Shown in pieces: positions 11,119 through 26,959 of a DNA stretch of 64,000 nucleotides. The notes beneath the pieces are model-generated. The model saw only the letters and a program-made list of their open reading frames with translations. It searched no databases and had not been told where the DNA came from. Source of the stretch: Manduca sexta (Eukaryota; Arthropoda; Insecta; Lepidoptera; Sphingidae); NCBI RefSeq assembly GCF_014839805.1, contig NC_051132.1, positions 2,356,001 through 2,420,000 on the forward strand. Direction: 5' to 3'. Positions within the stretch are counted from its first letter, which is position 1. Each line of letters starts with the position of its first letter. A program made the translations under genes and the position numbers.

Positions 11119-14100
11119 GAGCGTATTTAAAATATATTCTTCCACCAGCAGCACCGGTTTAATTTACTTAGATGGCGGGAAAAGGCCAATTATACTAAAA
11201 AAATTGAGGCAAATGTAATTAGTGATCTACTGCTTGTTAACACTAAACACTTTGATAGAAAAAACAGTAATCGATCTATACTTATGAGACCAACACGTTA
11301 TACACTAATACGATGTTTGCAACAGTGACCTTTTAATAAAACGTTTTACACTGACGTGCTTGGAGCTAAAAGTTAGCGTTGTAAGTTCGGCCAGCAATCG
11401 TGAAATGAACGAAAATCTAGACTTCATACAGGTATTATAAGTAAACCCTTTCTCAGCCCAAAGGTCGACATATGACACTCAACAAAATTAATGTTTAATA
11501 ATTACCATATATTACGTATGCGCGTACAAATCGATTATGGCATCTGTTGGCGTTAATGATATGTTTTTAAACTAACAGACACGAGTCCACCATTATCACC
11601 AGACAACAATGTAATGGTCATTTGGGTCATATTACGTACGCTTTTTGGCTTGCAAATGGTATTACGTATAATTTTTGTAAACAATAATTATTACGTAGAA
11701 ACGTTTCATAATTTTATACATTTTTACATTGTTGATGCAAATTAAATTTGGAACGCAATCAACGAACGAACATTCACAAAATTCCCGCCAAATTCGAAAT
11801 CTTGCAATCAGAATGCGTTCATTAATTTACAACATATAAAAACGGGCAAATATTCCTGCCGCAAATAAAAACCAAATAAAGAGTCATCTGCACGCAATGA
11901 TAGCCAGAAACGTGGCCGACACGCGTCGCCGATTCAATTTGGATAATTAAGTGACAGCGCGATAACGTGGATCGTGCAGAGCTCGCACTTTTTGTCGCGA
12001 CAAGTGTAGTATTTTAATGAAAACACTATGAATCTGATAGTTAACAAGTCCTACTTTCTACGTAGATTGCAGACAAGTTTTTAAGTTATTTTTTTTTTAT
12101 ATTTTCATATACAACGTTACTAAATGAAACCACATACTTATCTAGTTGGAAATAGCACTTTACAATAAGTTACTTGAGCCGTAGATGTAAAATAAAAAAA
12201 GTGTAAGTTTCGAACAAAATAAATATTAATAAAAGTAATTCTAATTTTACGCGCCCTAGAGCCATTACTACTATTCTAAGAGAATTCGTTGCAGTGCCCA
12301 CATCATACTTTCAGTCAGAAATACATCCACCCAAACGCCTTATTCGCATTAAACTACGAAATGATCAAAAAATCATGATTTTTGGTGCAAATATTAGTTA
12401 TTAATGGATGATTTTTGGCACAATGTCAGCAAAAGTGAAGACGAGTATATAGTTTCATCTAGTAACGCAATACCAAAATGACCCCGTACATGTTTTATTA
12501 ATGATTATACAAAAAATGTATATTTTAGTACACGTTTATGCTGTGGTTTCGACTAGAGGTGGTGGAGGGGGCACGAATTCCCGCTATTTGATACCTAACC
12601 CCCTCTAGGCTTTGTATTTGTGGGCCCGTTAGTAGGTAGGTACCGTCGTAATGTCTATTTCAAAGCAGCAGTACTAGCATTGTGTGCCCGTTTGAAGGAC
12701 ATCGACAGTGTTGAGGAGTCGACTTAACATTTTATGTCTTAATGTGAAGATTGCAATACGCCTTTATTTTTAGTAATTTTAAGTTTTTGTTTCATTAATT
12801 ACAATAACCGCCATTTGCAATACGCCACCATTAATAGCGTTGTATTATAAGTTTTTGTTGTATTAATTACAATAACTGCCATGTCTACATCTACGTCATT
12901 GCCGTGCTATTTCGTTGTAAAAGATCTGTGAATTTAGAGTAAATTAAACTAGTAACGAATTTAGATAATTTGACCCTATAGTAGCGGTAAAGGTTCCATA
13001 TAACACGATTCTTGCCGACTTCTCTTTATGTAGAATTTTTGTAGAATTTAAGTATCATTAGAACGATTTATAGACCGAATTTATGTATATTAGTACCGAT
13101 ATATTGTGTCATGTTCCCTTTTGGAAAATGTCATCTTTTATAGTACCTTTATGTTGTGTCGAGTTCCCTTAGAGAAAATGTCACCTTTCACCATTACTCT
13201 ATAGTGCTTTGTATGTATTAATAGTTAACTCTCCATCTCAATAACGACATATTTTAGTATAAAAAAAGCTGCCCCACCTCGTGACTATATTAAAGTATAT
13301 AAAAGAAAAAAAACCATCAAGCTATCAACGAAACATCCTAATATATTGTCGATGCATCCAGAACTATAGTAACTAATCATTTATTTTTATATTTTTTCTA
13401 CAAAATTGATACATTTTAAGTGGGAGTTTGACCCCCCAAATCCCTAACTCCGCGTCTGTACACATAATTAGCAAACAGGGTATAAAGCAAGGTAATCTCT
13501 ATCACGACCCGATAAAAGCTAAATTGCTTTATAGTAGACATTTCGTTTAGGCGTTCGTGTTTAGCGGCTATCGCGTCGCTTAATTAAATTGATACCACAG
13601 ACTTGTGCGTTTGAGGTTTTCTTCGGTGGGAAGGGGAACAGGGGAGTGGGGATGGGGTGTTTGTGGACTTGTTGCCTCATATATTTGATTTATAATTTTC
13701 TATTGATTCTAATAGTCTGTTTAGGCTCAATTTACACTATCGTAGGAACGGAGCCGTGCATTGCGGTACGTATGTAATTATTTATAGCTAGCTTGTAGAA
13801 AATTGAACTCTATGCCCATGAAAGTGGCGTTCAGTGTGACGCGCGAAGTGACTCGAGTATTGCTGCTTGTGAACGCGCGAGAACGCGCGTTGATGAGAGC
13901 GGCTACAGGCTAAGCGTTCTTATATTATATTTAATGCACATAGTTTAAATTATTTGTAACTCAATGATACCCATTTAATAAACAAATAATTGAAAAAAAA
14001 TACTAAATCCGATCCTGATTTTCGCTTGTTTTCCGAAACCTTATAATTGACCATTTTTCATTTCCATCACACCCCCTCTATTTTCCGCGCCGGAAGCGTG

Positions 14101-14732
14101 CGGTTAGTCCACCGGAACCGGATGTTGTCGGTTAGTGTCGGCGCCGCGTGCCCACGTTTAACCACTGGCTTGATAGTCATCTTGTTTTACACGCAATTTT
14201 ATTTATAGCCCTCAAATCTTTGTTATAATGGAAATTGGTTACGGTCTAAATACGTATGGTAGGGACGTGATGTTAATAACTTGTGAAGTATCAAGTTTGT
14301 GAAGATATGTATAACTATGGATTTGTCTTATGGAACATTTATTATTAAAAAAATATTCTTGGTCATTGATTAAGGTACATTGTAATACTTATTGCCTGTT
14401 TTAGCGGGGAAAATAAATAAATCTAATAGTTGACTCTCTCTCGTAATTTTTTTTGTACTGACGTGCAATGTTATTTAATCAATAAAATTAAAGTTTTATT
14501 CAAGTTTCACAAATAAGGATCTAAATACTTGGAGAACTTATAGGGGAAATCCATAATTTTCTATCATTTGGAGAAATAGGTCTTCTTGACTTAAAGTTTA
14601 GAGAAGCTCCTTATAAGTGCTTAGCTCGCACCCTCATAATACTACGCAGGAACAATGATAATAATTAGATCTCTTTTGTCTCATCGGGGTAGCGACTTTT
14701 TCAAACTATTTCTAAAGATTTCTGAACTTTAT
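11119..14732. other. Hmx 3' flank (copy A; copy B at 41061-44665), no gene seen
   Basis: Noncoding DNA shared by both haplotypes. It contains one dispersed repeat (12985-13190) and a partial 'gtaatgtctatttc' repeat at 12631-12745. The 62-codon frame at 13589-13777 lacks an ATG and is not called. A CpG-richer patch lies near 13800-13900. Confidence 0.5.
12985..13190 (+). repeat. Dispersed repeat, 'tgttgtgtcgggttcc' family (copy A)
   Basis: Contains taacacgattcttgccgact, attagaacgatttatagacc, and two tandem versions of the 3' block (ttgtgtcatgttcccttttg and ttgtgtcgagttcccttag). The allele is at 42935-43125. Confidence 0.55.
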
Positions 14733-14737
14733 CTTGG

Positions 14738-15012
14738 AGGCCGTTCAAGTATTACGTAACACAAGTTGGAAGGTAGGGGGGATCTTGTAAAATCATACGA
14801 TACGTAACAGGCGCGTTACGTAACATTAGATTATTTATTTTAAAATAACAAAGGTATTTTAGCGATTTTCCGGTACTTTGTGAATAAATTGTAATTTTAG
14901 AGTTACATAACTTTTTGAGGGGGGGGCGTAAAGGGATAACGTTACGGCGTGTTACAGGGGAGGGGGTGTCAGAAATCTTCGAAAATTGCGTTACGTAATA
15001 CTTGAACGGCCC
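14738..15012. mobile_element. 275-bp TIR MITE with internal ttacgtaa repeats (copy A)
   Basis: The ends GGCCGTTCAAGTATTACGTA and TACGTAATACTTGAACGGCC are perfect inverted repeats. Both sides carry cttgg (14733-14737 and 15013-15017), a probable 5-bp duplication. The interior repeats ttacgtaac-like motifs several times on both strands and has G-rich tracts; there is no coding capacity. The minus-strand open frame over it (14752-15174) is not a gene. Confidence 0.75.
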
Positions 15013-15017
15013 CTTGG

Positions 15018-15157
15018 CATACGCCCTGCTGCACGATGGACCGACTTGAAAATGGCAACGGGTAGCTGATGGATGCGGCTGCTCAAGACAGGGATGGTTG
15101 GGGCTCACTTGGAAAGGCCTACGTTCAGCAGTGGATGGCAACAGGCTGATTGATGCT
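15018..15157 (+). mobile_element. RTE-clade LINE 3' fragment (copy A)
   Basis: One frame ends MDAAAQDRDGWGSLGKAYVQ, then QWMATG and a stop, the typical RTE C terminus, followed by ctgattgatg. It abuts the MITE on its left. Confidence 0.65.
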
Positions 15158-16679
15158 CGCACCCAAGACATCACGATGAAAGAACTATGAATGTATGAAT
15201 TACAACTTTGTCTATCTGATCAAGCCATGAGGTCATCTTATATTTGTATTCAGTCCTGGATTTGTAAACAGGCCGAATAGGTTGCGGCCTATGGGCGGCA
15301 GCCTCTTAGTGGCGGCAGATTTCAGAGGACGCTCACTCGATTAATTTAATCATTCGCTTATTTAACTTGAGTGCCTTCCATAATACAATCAAATGGAAAA
15401 TTATTAAATATTTTAGAAACCTTCATACATACATACATACATACATACATACATAAACGTACCTACATGGGGCGGCGGAAATAAAGTGGCCTACACTTTG
15501 AAACAATATAAATCCGGTACATTTGTATTGTTTTTTTATGAATTTTATATACCACGGGAAAGGTTATCTTCAGAATTTGTATTAAGGGATGTAAATAAGT
15601 CAGACATTTTAATGCGTATTCATTTTATTCTCCGTCATATTGCCAGCTTTATAACATTGCTTTCGCGAAGACGAAGTCCATTCAACTACTATCAATAAAT
15701 AACATTAATATTTTTAGAATTAAGCATTGTTTTAGGTATTTATTTACGCTAGCAACATTACAGAATTACATCGAAGCGTGGCAACACATTTTAGTAATAA
15801 CATAATTTATTTTTATCGTTTAAAACATGGCTGATTTATTTACATACAAAATATTTAAATAATTCATCTAAAAAGGATAAATTAATGAGGACTTTCGTTG
15901 TCATTAGTCGTAATGTAGTTAGTAATAGAGCTGGCTGTAAAAATATAAAAAAAACATTAATCTTTGATTTAATTCCCTTTTTGAATTTTGGAACACTTTT
16001 CCCCTTACCATTGAATTTTATTTACTTCGCCCAAATTCTGACTGCCCCTCTATATGAAATAATTTTGCGGATATTATAGCTATGTACTGTTTTAAAGTCT
16101 TTTAAAAGATTTAAAAATCATGAAATTGACGAAATAATAATAAAATACCTACACTACTTACATGAGCATTATAAAAAGCATACTCTGTACTTTGAATGAA
16201 TCTATTATTTACAATATTAACTAACCAGCGTAATAAATAAATACAAGAGGATTTAAACACGTTCTTATTTACAACAATATACAATTATGGGATGACAGTG
16301 ATTTTTGTACGTTACATTCTTAATCGAATTCATTTTATACTAACGAGAATCTTTACGTCGTAGAGTTTTGACCTTTTGGTGAATAAATTGTTTAATTTTA
16401 AAAAGATACTTATTCTAACTTGTTGATGTAGCAAGTCCTTGATGTAGAGTTACTTGATAACTGTTATGTTTTTGATCAAACGTTACGGTGTAATCTCTTA
16501 CATTTGAATGCCGCTACCAAAATGTCAAAACTCACAGCACCTTATACAATAAAATATGTTTAAAAATCCTAATACTTAAACTGACTACCTATACATTAAT
16601 GTTTACAATAAACGATTTGGCATTTAACACTGACGTGACTAGTCCGTGGCACGTTCAATACTGTCCGTCCGCTCCGCCG
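15158..16679. other. Hmx 3' UTR and flank (copy A; copy B at 45093-46613)
   Basis: Lies directly downstream of the Hmx stop on the minus strand. Minus-strand AATAAA signals occur near 16018 and 15835 (copy B near 45952 and 45770). The 3' UTR is therefore plausibly 0.65-0.85 kb, but the true site is unknown. The 70-codon open frame at 15486-15698 starts at GTG and is not called. Confidence 0.4.
15424..15455 (+). repeat. (CATA)8 microsatellite (copy A)
   Basis: A pure tetranucleotide run of 32 bp. The allele is at 45358-45389. Confidence 0.9.
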
Positions 16680-20588
<3,909 letters not shown>

Positions 20589-21088
20589 NNNNNNNNNNNN
20601 NNNNNNNNNNNNNNNNNNNNNNNNNNNNNNNNNNNNNNNNNNNNNNNNNNNNNNNNNNNNNNNNNNNNNNNNNNNNNNNNNNNNNNNNNNNNNNNNNNNN
20701 NNNNNNNNNNNNNNNNNNNNNNNNNNNNNNNNNNNNNNNNNNNNNNNNNNNNNNNNNNNNNNNNNNNNNNNNNNNNNNNNNNNNNNNNNNNNNNNNNNNN
20801 NNNNNNNNNNNNNNNNNNNNNNNNNNNNNNNNNNNNNNNNNNNNNNNNNNNNNNNNNNNNNNNNNNNNNNNNNNNNNNNNNNNNNNNNNNNNNNNNNNNN
20901 NNNNNNNNNNNNNNNNNNNNNNNNNNNNNNNNNNNNNNNNNNNNNNNNNNNNNNNNNNNNNNNNNNNNNNNNNNNNNNNNNNNNNNNNNNNNNNNNNNNN
21001 NNNNNNNNNNNNNNNNNNNNNNNNNNNNNNNNNNNNNNNNNNNNNNNNNNNNNNNNNNNNNNNNNNNNNNNNNNNNNNNNNNNNNNNN
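20589..21088. other. Assembly gap, exactly 500 N
   Basis: An unbroken run of 500 N between contig 1 and contig 2. The round number equals that of the second gap, so it is a placeholder and not a measured distance. Apparent open frames through it have no meaning. Confidence 0.99.
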
Positions 21089-23189
21089 CTCTGTAGACTT
21101 TTTTGTCTCTACTATTTCTAAAAATTTACAACTGGATCTACAATTAAAAATGTCAGATTAAAAGCTAATTAGTGATGGCAAAATCATTTATACTGAGAAT
21201 AAACAAAAATACCACAATATTATGATAGGAAAGAACACAGGAATTGGAAAGACGAAAAAGATAGCGACTTCGAAAAATCTAATTACACGAAACGCAACCT
21301 GTGATTTCAAATCGGTTTTTCTGTATGACAAAGATATTTCCCTGTAGAGCCGGCGTAATTCATTCTGTAGACAAAAAGTCTACAGTGCGTCTCACTAAAG
21401 TGCAGGAGCTGCATCTACTATATATGATTTTGAATACCACATATAAAAGTATCCCCATTAACAATAGCAGTACCACCCAAATATATATCAGAAAATATAG
21501 CAAAGCATTATACAATGATTACCTTTATCAAATTAAATTGCCTAATACCACAACTTAATTATACCAGATAAATACCCTTTAGACCTAAACTCAGTAAAGC
21601 CGAAATTTATTTAATTTTGGACATTCGTTCATATTGTGTGAAATGATTGCGGATTGAAAACGCAGCGCCGATTTAGCACTTAATGACATGTCTTAGAAAT
21701 TCCGACGGGATAGCTGTTTGCGTAAGGATTCTCTTTAGGGATCTCAAGTAACAGGAACTGCTACGTGTCTTAGACAATCAGGTGAGATAGCATTGAAGCT
21801 CTAGTAAGGGCAGGAAATCTCCTTTACAAAAGCTAAATAGAAGTAAAATTCTCTCTCGATTCCGAGCAAATTTCATAAAAATGTTATATCATGTAATTAC
21901 AGACAATTATCTCAAAAGCTGTTACTAACAACATCTAACCAGTAACCTCAACGCGCTAATTGTGTCAATTAGTAACATCATACCCGCGTTCGACTAATGC
22001 ACAAAATTATCATCGGGCCACATTTGGCGCGCCTCCCCACAAAGCCGTGTAAGGCTTAAGCAAGCAAAATTCACAAACAACACAACATGAAAGTAGTTTC
22101 AACAATTTCAGACTCGGGCGCTGTTCTTAATTGCGTTAGCTTAGGCCTCCGAGGTTCCACTTTAACAATCGATTAGCCATCCTTAAACTACCGGATTTTC
22201 TTTGCCGTCGCATAAGACTTTAACAGCGTAGAGGTGGTATTACGTTGCGCATTTGCGTGGTTTATATTTGTATTTTAGTAGGAAAAGGATAGGACGACTA
22301 CCCGTCGGTTGGCTGAAGCATTAAGGGGTGTTTCTGCTGTAGAGTGACGCCCCAAAATCTAAGGGTAGTTGTCAGTTATCGGGGTAAAGTAGCGTGGACG
22401 AACGCCCCGGGTGACGCTATATTTACGTCCCATTGTTCCGCTTACGGACTGTGCTTGTGTAGTGATTGTGATTGCTTTATAAAAGGAGTTTATATTTTCA
22501 GGTATTATATTTTTTTTTATTGTAATTATATTCAAGTGTTAAACTGTGTTTGTTTAAATGGCTGTTGGCTTCGTTCTATAGGTATGATTTAATATCGTAT
22601 GAAATATAGTTATTAAAAAATTATTTGCTATTTCTAAAGTAAGATAGATATTTTTAAAGAATTGTCAACTGTGTCAATAATTTATATTATTAAGAATTGT
22701 TTCATTTATTAAATCAATATTTATGAAAACAAAATCAATATGTTTAAGAAGTGCGTTGGTTTAAAATAATAGGTATAAAAATTCTAAATGTGATAAAAAT
22801 CGGAGACGTCAATGATTTATTATAATTACTTAAAATACGCTTTTAACTTATGTTTCTGTAAATCAAAAGTAAAAATTGAACCCGGCGGATTTTCATATTA
22901 ACTTATTTATTACTTAGGATTAAATAGACGATGTATAGTAACACAAATTAAATTTATAGAAACAAAACGAACAAACTTGCAAGATTATCTAAATTCAGTT
23001 CTCCTCAAGTAGACAGCTTACATGTACTAAAAGGGAATATCGAAAAAAAACGTTTATAAGTAACATACAACCACACCATGATTACAATTGATTTGTAGTT
23101 GAATCAACTAAATGACACAAGTAAGTATCTTGCCTTATAGTAGATAAATAAATATTTTTATTATAAAGACCTACAAGGCAGTGCCGAAG

Positions 23190-23330
23190 ATCGCATATAT
23201 CCCGATTCCTACCGCCTTCCGTTTACGAATTGTAAAATCTATCATAAGAACGATTTGCAGACATTGCATGAATATTAGGACCTCTATATTGTGTCGAATT
23301 CTTTTAGAAAATTCCCCTTGGTCACCGCAC
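23190..23330 (+). repeat. Dispersed repeat, 'tgttgtgtcgggttcc' family
   Basis: Contains tatcccgattcctaccgcct, aagaacgatttgcagac and attgtgtcgaattctttt. Confidence 0.5.
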
Positions 23331-23460
23331 GGCAATACATTTTGATTATCACATTAAGATTTCAGTTAGGCTTTGAAACTTCAATAACCTTTGTTCTGGA
23401 AGAGCGACGATTGTATATTGCCGTATATCGATAATGTCATCCTGTTATTATAAAATGTTC

Positions 23461-23610
23461 AGTGCTGAACACGGGCCTCCTCTACTACTGAGAGGGTTTA
23501 GGCCTTAGTCCACCACGCTTGCCTAGTTCAAATTGGCAGACTTCCCATACATTATAAATTTTTATGTAGAATTCACAGTTATGTAGGCTTCCTCACGATG
23601 TTTTCTTTTA
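23461..23610 (-). mobile_element. SINE family 1 fragment (3' half)
   Basis: The reverse complement contains the body block GTGGACTAAGGCC, CTCAGTAGTAGAGGAGGCC and the CATCGTGAGGA motif. The tRNA-like head is missing. Confidence 0.6.
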
Positions 23611-23920
23611 TTTTCAATGTTATCGACAGTTGTTATTGTATATATAAAAATCAACACGATGTTAGCATCTTTGAAACCTGATTAATAATAGATGTATTGC
23701 AAAACATTATTTATTATGATCATAATAGTCAATAAAGAAAAAAATATGGCGGTTATCGCTTTAAGAATACCCATTCAGATTTATGCACAATGTAGCTACT
23801 TTGCTTTCTTAAAAAATATATATGAATTGGAGCAGTTACCTAAGTAATTAGCGCGTCTAAACAAAAATACATATTGTTCAACCCTTATTGACATAAACTA
23901 CTCACAGAGGTTACTTAGCT

Positions 23921-24076
23921 GAGAGGTTCTCTATAAAAAAATTATGGTTATGTGAAGTTTGCTTATTCGCACTAGGCTAGCGTGATGGACTACGGTCTAA
24001 TCCCTCGCAGTAGTGAAGCAAGCAAGTTCCTAGGTGTGAGACAGTATATACATACAACGGCTGATATTATTATTTA
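23921..24076 (+). mobile_element. SINE family 1 fragment (3' half)
   Basis: Diverged body (gcactaggctagcgtgatgg) and tail (ggctgatattattattt), lacking the head. It lies 300 bp from the fragment at 23461 in opposite orientation. Confidence 0.55.
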
Positions 24077-24639
24077 CAAAGGAATGATTATGATGTGAAG
24101 ACAATTATAGTAGTAGTACCTGATATCTGTAAATTATACTATATTTATAAGTAAAATACACCATTCAATATTTATATATTTTATAGTTAACATATACTTT
24201 TCATCCTTAAATCATAAAAAAACAAGAAAAAACTTTGCGAATTTTAATATTGATCCAAACATCCTCTTTTCAATTTCTTTCCTAAACAGCAACTAATCCA
24301 CGAGGTATTAAACAAGTTATTTAGAAAATTAGATGGTGTTTCAGGATTTCATATAATTAGTACTATAATTAGAGCTGTGAGCGGTGCCCACATGGAGCTG
24401 ACCGTGGCACAATAACTAGACCATGACCAAGTTTTGGACCATGAATGGATGTAGTTATAAAGACCCACACCGGTCGCATAGAAGGCTAGTTTGGGCACTT
24501 AATACAACATTAATCGGGATCTGACAGGGATGCCCATTGCAGACCAAAATATAAGCTATTATTTACCTGAGAGAATTGTACTTAGACCATAGTTTAATTA
24601 ACATCACGATGCACACAACACAAGTGATTGATTCCTTGC

Positions 24640-24965
24640 TAACTGAATTTCGGCCACGGCGGCGAATCTTAACAGCGATTAGCCAAGAACGCAGGAAATA
24701 TTATAGTGCACCAATGTTTGGGCCATTAATAGCGCACTCTCTGTTTCTATATTCTTATAGTTCGGTGAGATAGCAATTCGACGTAATCCGAGAGAGATCA
24801 GGCGTAGAACCAACAGCTCTTCGTACTTTCCGAAACACGGAGGTATCACACCGCCAGCTAAGCTACATATCTGAACGTAGCCAGGAGAGGGATAGAGGTT
24901 CAAACTCCCCTCCGAAACAAAGTTTCTTAAACTATCGATTGGTGCTAGACTTCTTAAGACTGTCA
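24640..24965 (+). repeat. Dispersed repeat, 'ggccacggcggcgaatct' type
   Basis: Contains tcggccacggcggcgaatct, gcaggaaatattatagtgca, gtgagatagcaattcgacg and ccgaaacacggaggtatcac. I know this layout from high-copy lepidopteran sequences, but the element class is uncertain. A 95-residue minus-strand open frame lies inside it and is not called as a gene. Confidence 0.5.
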
Positions 24966-26645
24966 ATTTTCTGCTATTTTTTCAAATGAATGTAATTTAA
25001 TGCAGATTTTTGTTGGTTTAGTTTTCCCTTCATGCTTTTGTTCACCCGCAGTAAGCCATATTAACTAAGTTCAATTTTCAGTCTGCAATCCGCATAAGCT
25101 TTTAAAATAGTTGAGCTTGTATTTTCTCCGTTACGATTTAGGGACTTTCAAGGAACAAGTCTAATCGCATCTTAAAATAGTTGTGCATTAACGAATCTCT
25201 TGGTGTAATGAATATTTAAGAGCAGTGGAATAAACCGCCAGATCAACAACTTATTCCTTTGCATTAACTTAATAATGGAGAAGAAAAATACTAGGAAAGA
25301 GAAGATAAAATCACATGAAACGGACTGATAAACAAAATGCGGATAATGAAGATTTTGTGCCATTACTTGTGTGTGTGAATTTACAGTGATATCTAATCTA
25401 ATCTATTATAGATGAGAAAGTTGGTGGAAGTATTTAGATGTTTGTTAGAAGTAAACGCAAAAACTCTTTAACAGATTTTCATGAAATGTAGCACACGGAT
25501 ACGCCATGTCCTAGGTTAACAGAAAGGGTCAATTTGATCCTTGTAATTTGGTTCCATGGGAAATTAGGGGATTTTATAATTAGATTCTTCTAATAGATGG
25601 CGTTAGCCTCGTATAGAGGATACTATTAATCGCTACAGTATATTAGAGACTCCTGTAATGAGAAAGGGCTTTCACGCAAGTGATGCCGTGAGCAACACCT
25701 AGTTAAAAGTAAATTAAACTTGCCGTTACGTCTTTGTACTAGGATAAAGTCATTTAATAAATCTAGTGTTAGTATTTTAAAGGCACAGAGACAACATTTT
25801 TTTTTTCTTTCTAATTTCAAGTTGTTAATCGAGTATTAAGAAACAAATATTCAAACATAAAAAGGCAAATACTTAAAATTTTAAGTTATAGTTTGAGTGT
25901 TGAAACAATTAAACGAAATTAAATGTTTGATAATGTTCCTTATGTCGGTATTAATTACCATGAAATAATCTGACCACGGTATTACATTTTATACAAATTG
26001 TTGGCACTACACGCTTTATGTATTCAGCTGTTTATCTAGATGTAATTTGAACACGAAAACACGTTTAAATTTTATGACTTCAAATTATTTTTAACTATTA
26101 TTGAGATACCCTTCAGACATACTCTATTAAAATTACTATAAATGCCCCAATTTAAAAGGGTACATGTATATTGTACACAAATTTTCGCAAGTAAACACAA
26201 TGTAACACAAAAATGCTAAACATAAGTACTCAATATCACATAATTACTCGAATTATAACTTTGGGAATTAATTAATTAATACCAAAATGGCGTCGGTTCA
26301 TACCACTCTATTTTAACTCCCTTGTGTAATGTACTCGTTTAAACAAATTAATTTTTTAACTTAAAATATTCAAACGCCACTCCTTATAATCACAATAATA
26401 TATTTACGTCGGTTTACGATTTTGTAGTTTAGATAATTTTTTGATACGCTATGACAAGCAGGTGTGGATCTAGAACGTGTTTCTGTTATCAAGGTTAGAT
26501 TGAAAAGAAAACCGGACACCAAATTCGACGTGAAGCAGTTATACTTAATAACTCAATGATTAGTAGGTTCGACTAATGATAAGGGCCGCGATTAACCTTA
26601 AACAGGAACCTTAAATACACACTAACAAGATCTCGCAGTAATATA

Positions 26646-26885
26646 TTGTGCAAGAACTTTCCGATGCGATGTACAAATTCAACGCGCCGCAAGTCTTGCA
26701 AGCTTGCAGTGACGTTTCCGCGCAGCTATCTCAGTGCAACAAGATACCCCGTACGCGCCGAAGACGACCATCGCGGGTTTTGGTTGGAATGCCGGTTGGG
26801 ATATGCAGGGAGTCGACATTGGGCCGTAAGACCTGTGACACCAACGCCACCGTTCCAATGATCTCCAATACCCAAGTGGTGGTAG
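26646..26885 (+). other. GC-rich coding-like patch, unidentified
   Basis: About 240 bp with clearly higher GC than its neighbours. One frame reads QELSDAMYKFNAPQVLQACS, then QLSQCNKIP. After a +1 shift the sequence continues YAPKTTIAGFGWNAGWDMQG. The two pieces look protein-like and could be one frameshifted relic of a captured exon or transposon gene. I do not recognise the family. Confidence 0.25.
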
Positions 26886-26959
26886 ACATAATGAGTTATT
26901 TCCACGCGAAAAAAAAGGAAACTTCATTTGCAGAAGTCTTTACAGTATAATAGTAAGAA

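Larger units (their letters stand above)
21089..26640. other. Contig 2 left part, no gene seen
   Basis: Single-copy in this window. Apart from the listed SINE, 'tgttgtgtcgggttcc' and 'ggccacggcggcgaatct' repeats, it is AT-rich noncoding DNA. A GC-richer patch at 22310-22470 (cgtggacgaacgccccgggt) has an 82-codon frame without an ATG start and is not called. If contig 2 is inverted as argued, this is the most distal 5' flank of Hmx. Confidence 0.5.

Noticed and set aside
14752..15174. 140-codon minus-strand frame
   Set aside because: Lies across a MITE and an RTE fragment. The allele on contig 3 is open only over a shorter part, so it is not under coding constraint.
15486..15698. 70-codon frame kept in both haplotypes (also 45420-45632)
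   Set aside because: Starts with GTG, has no domain, and lies just beyond the Hmx 3' end in AT-rich DNA; identity between haplotypes alone does not show coding.
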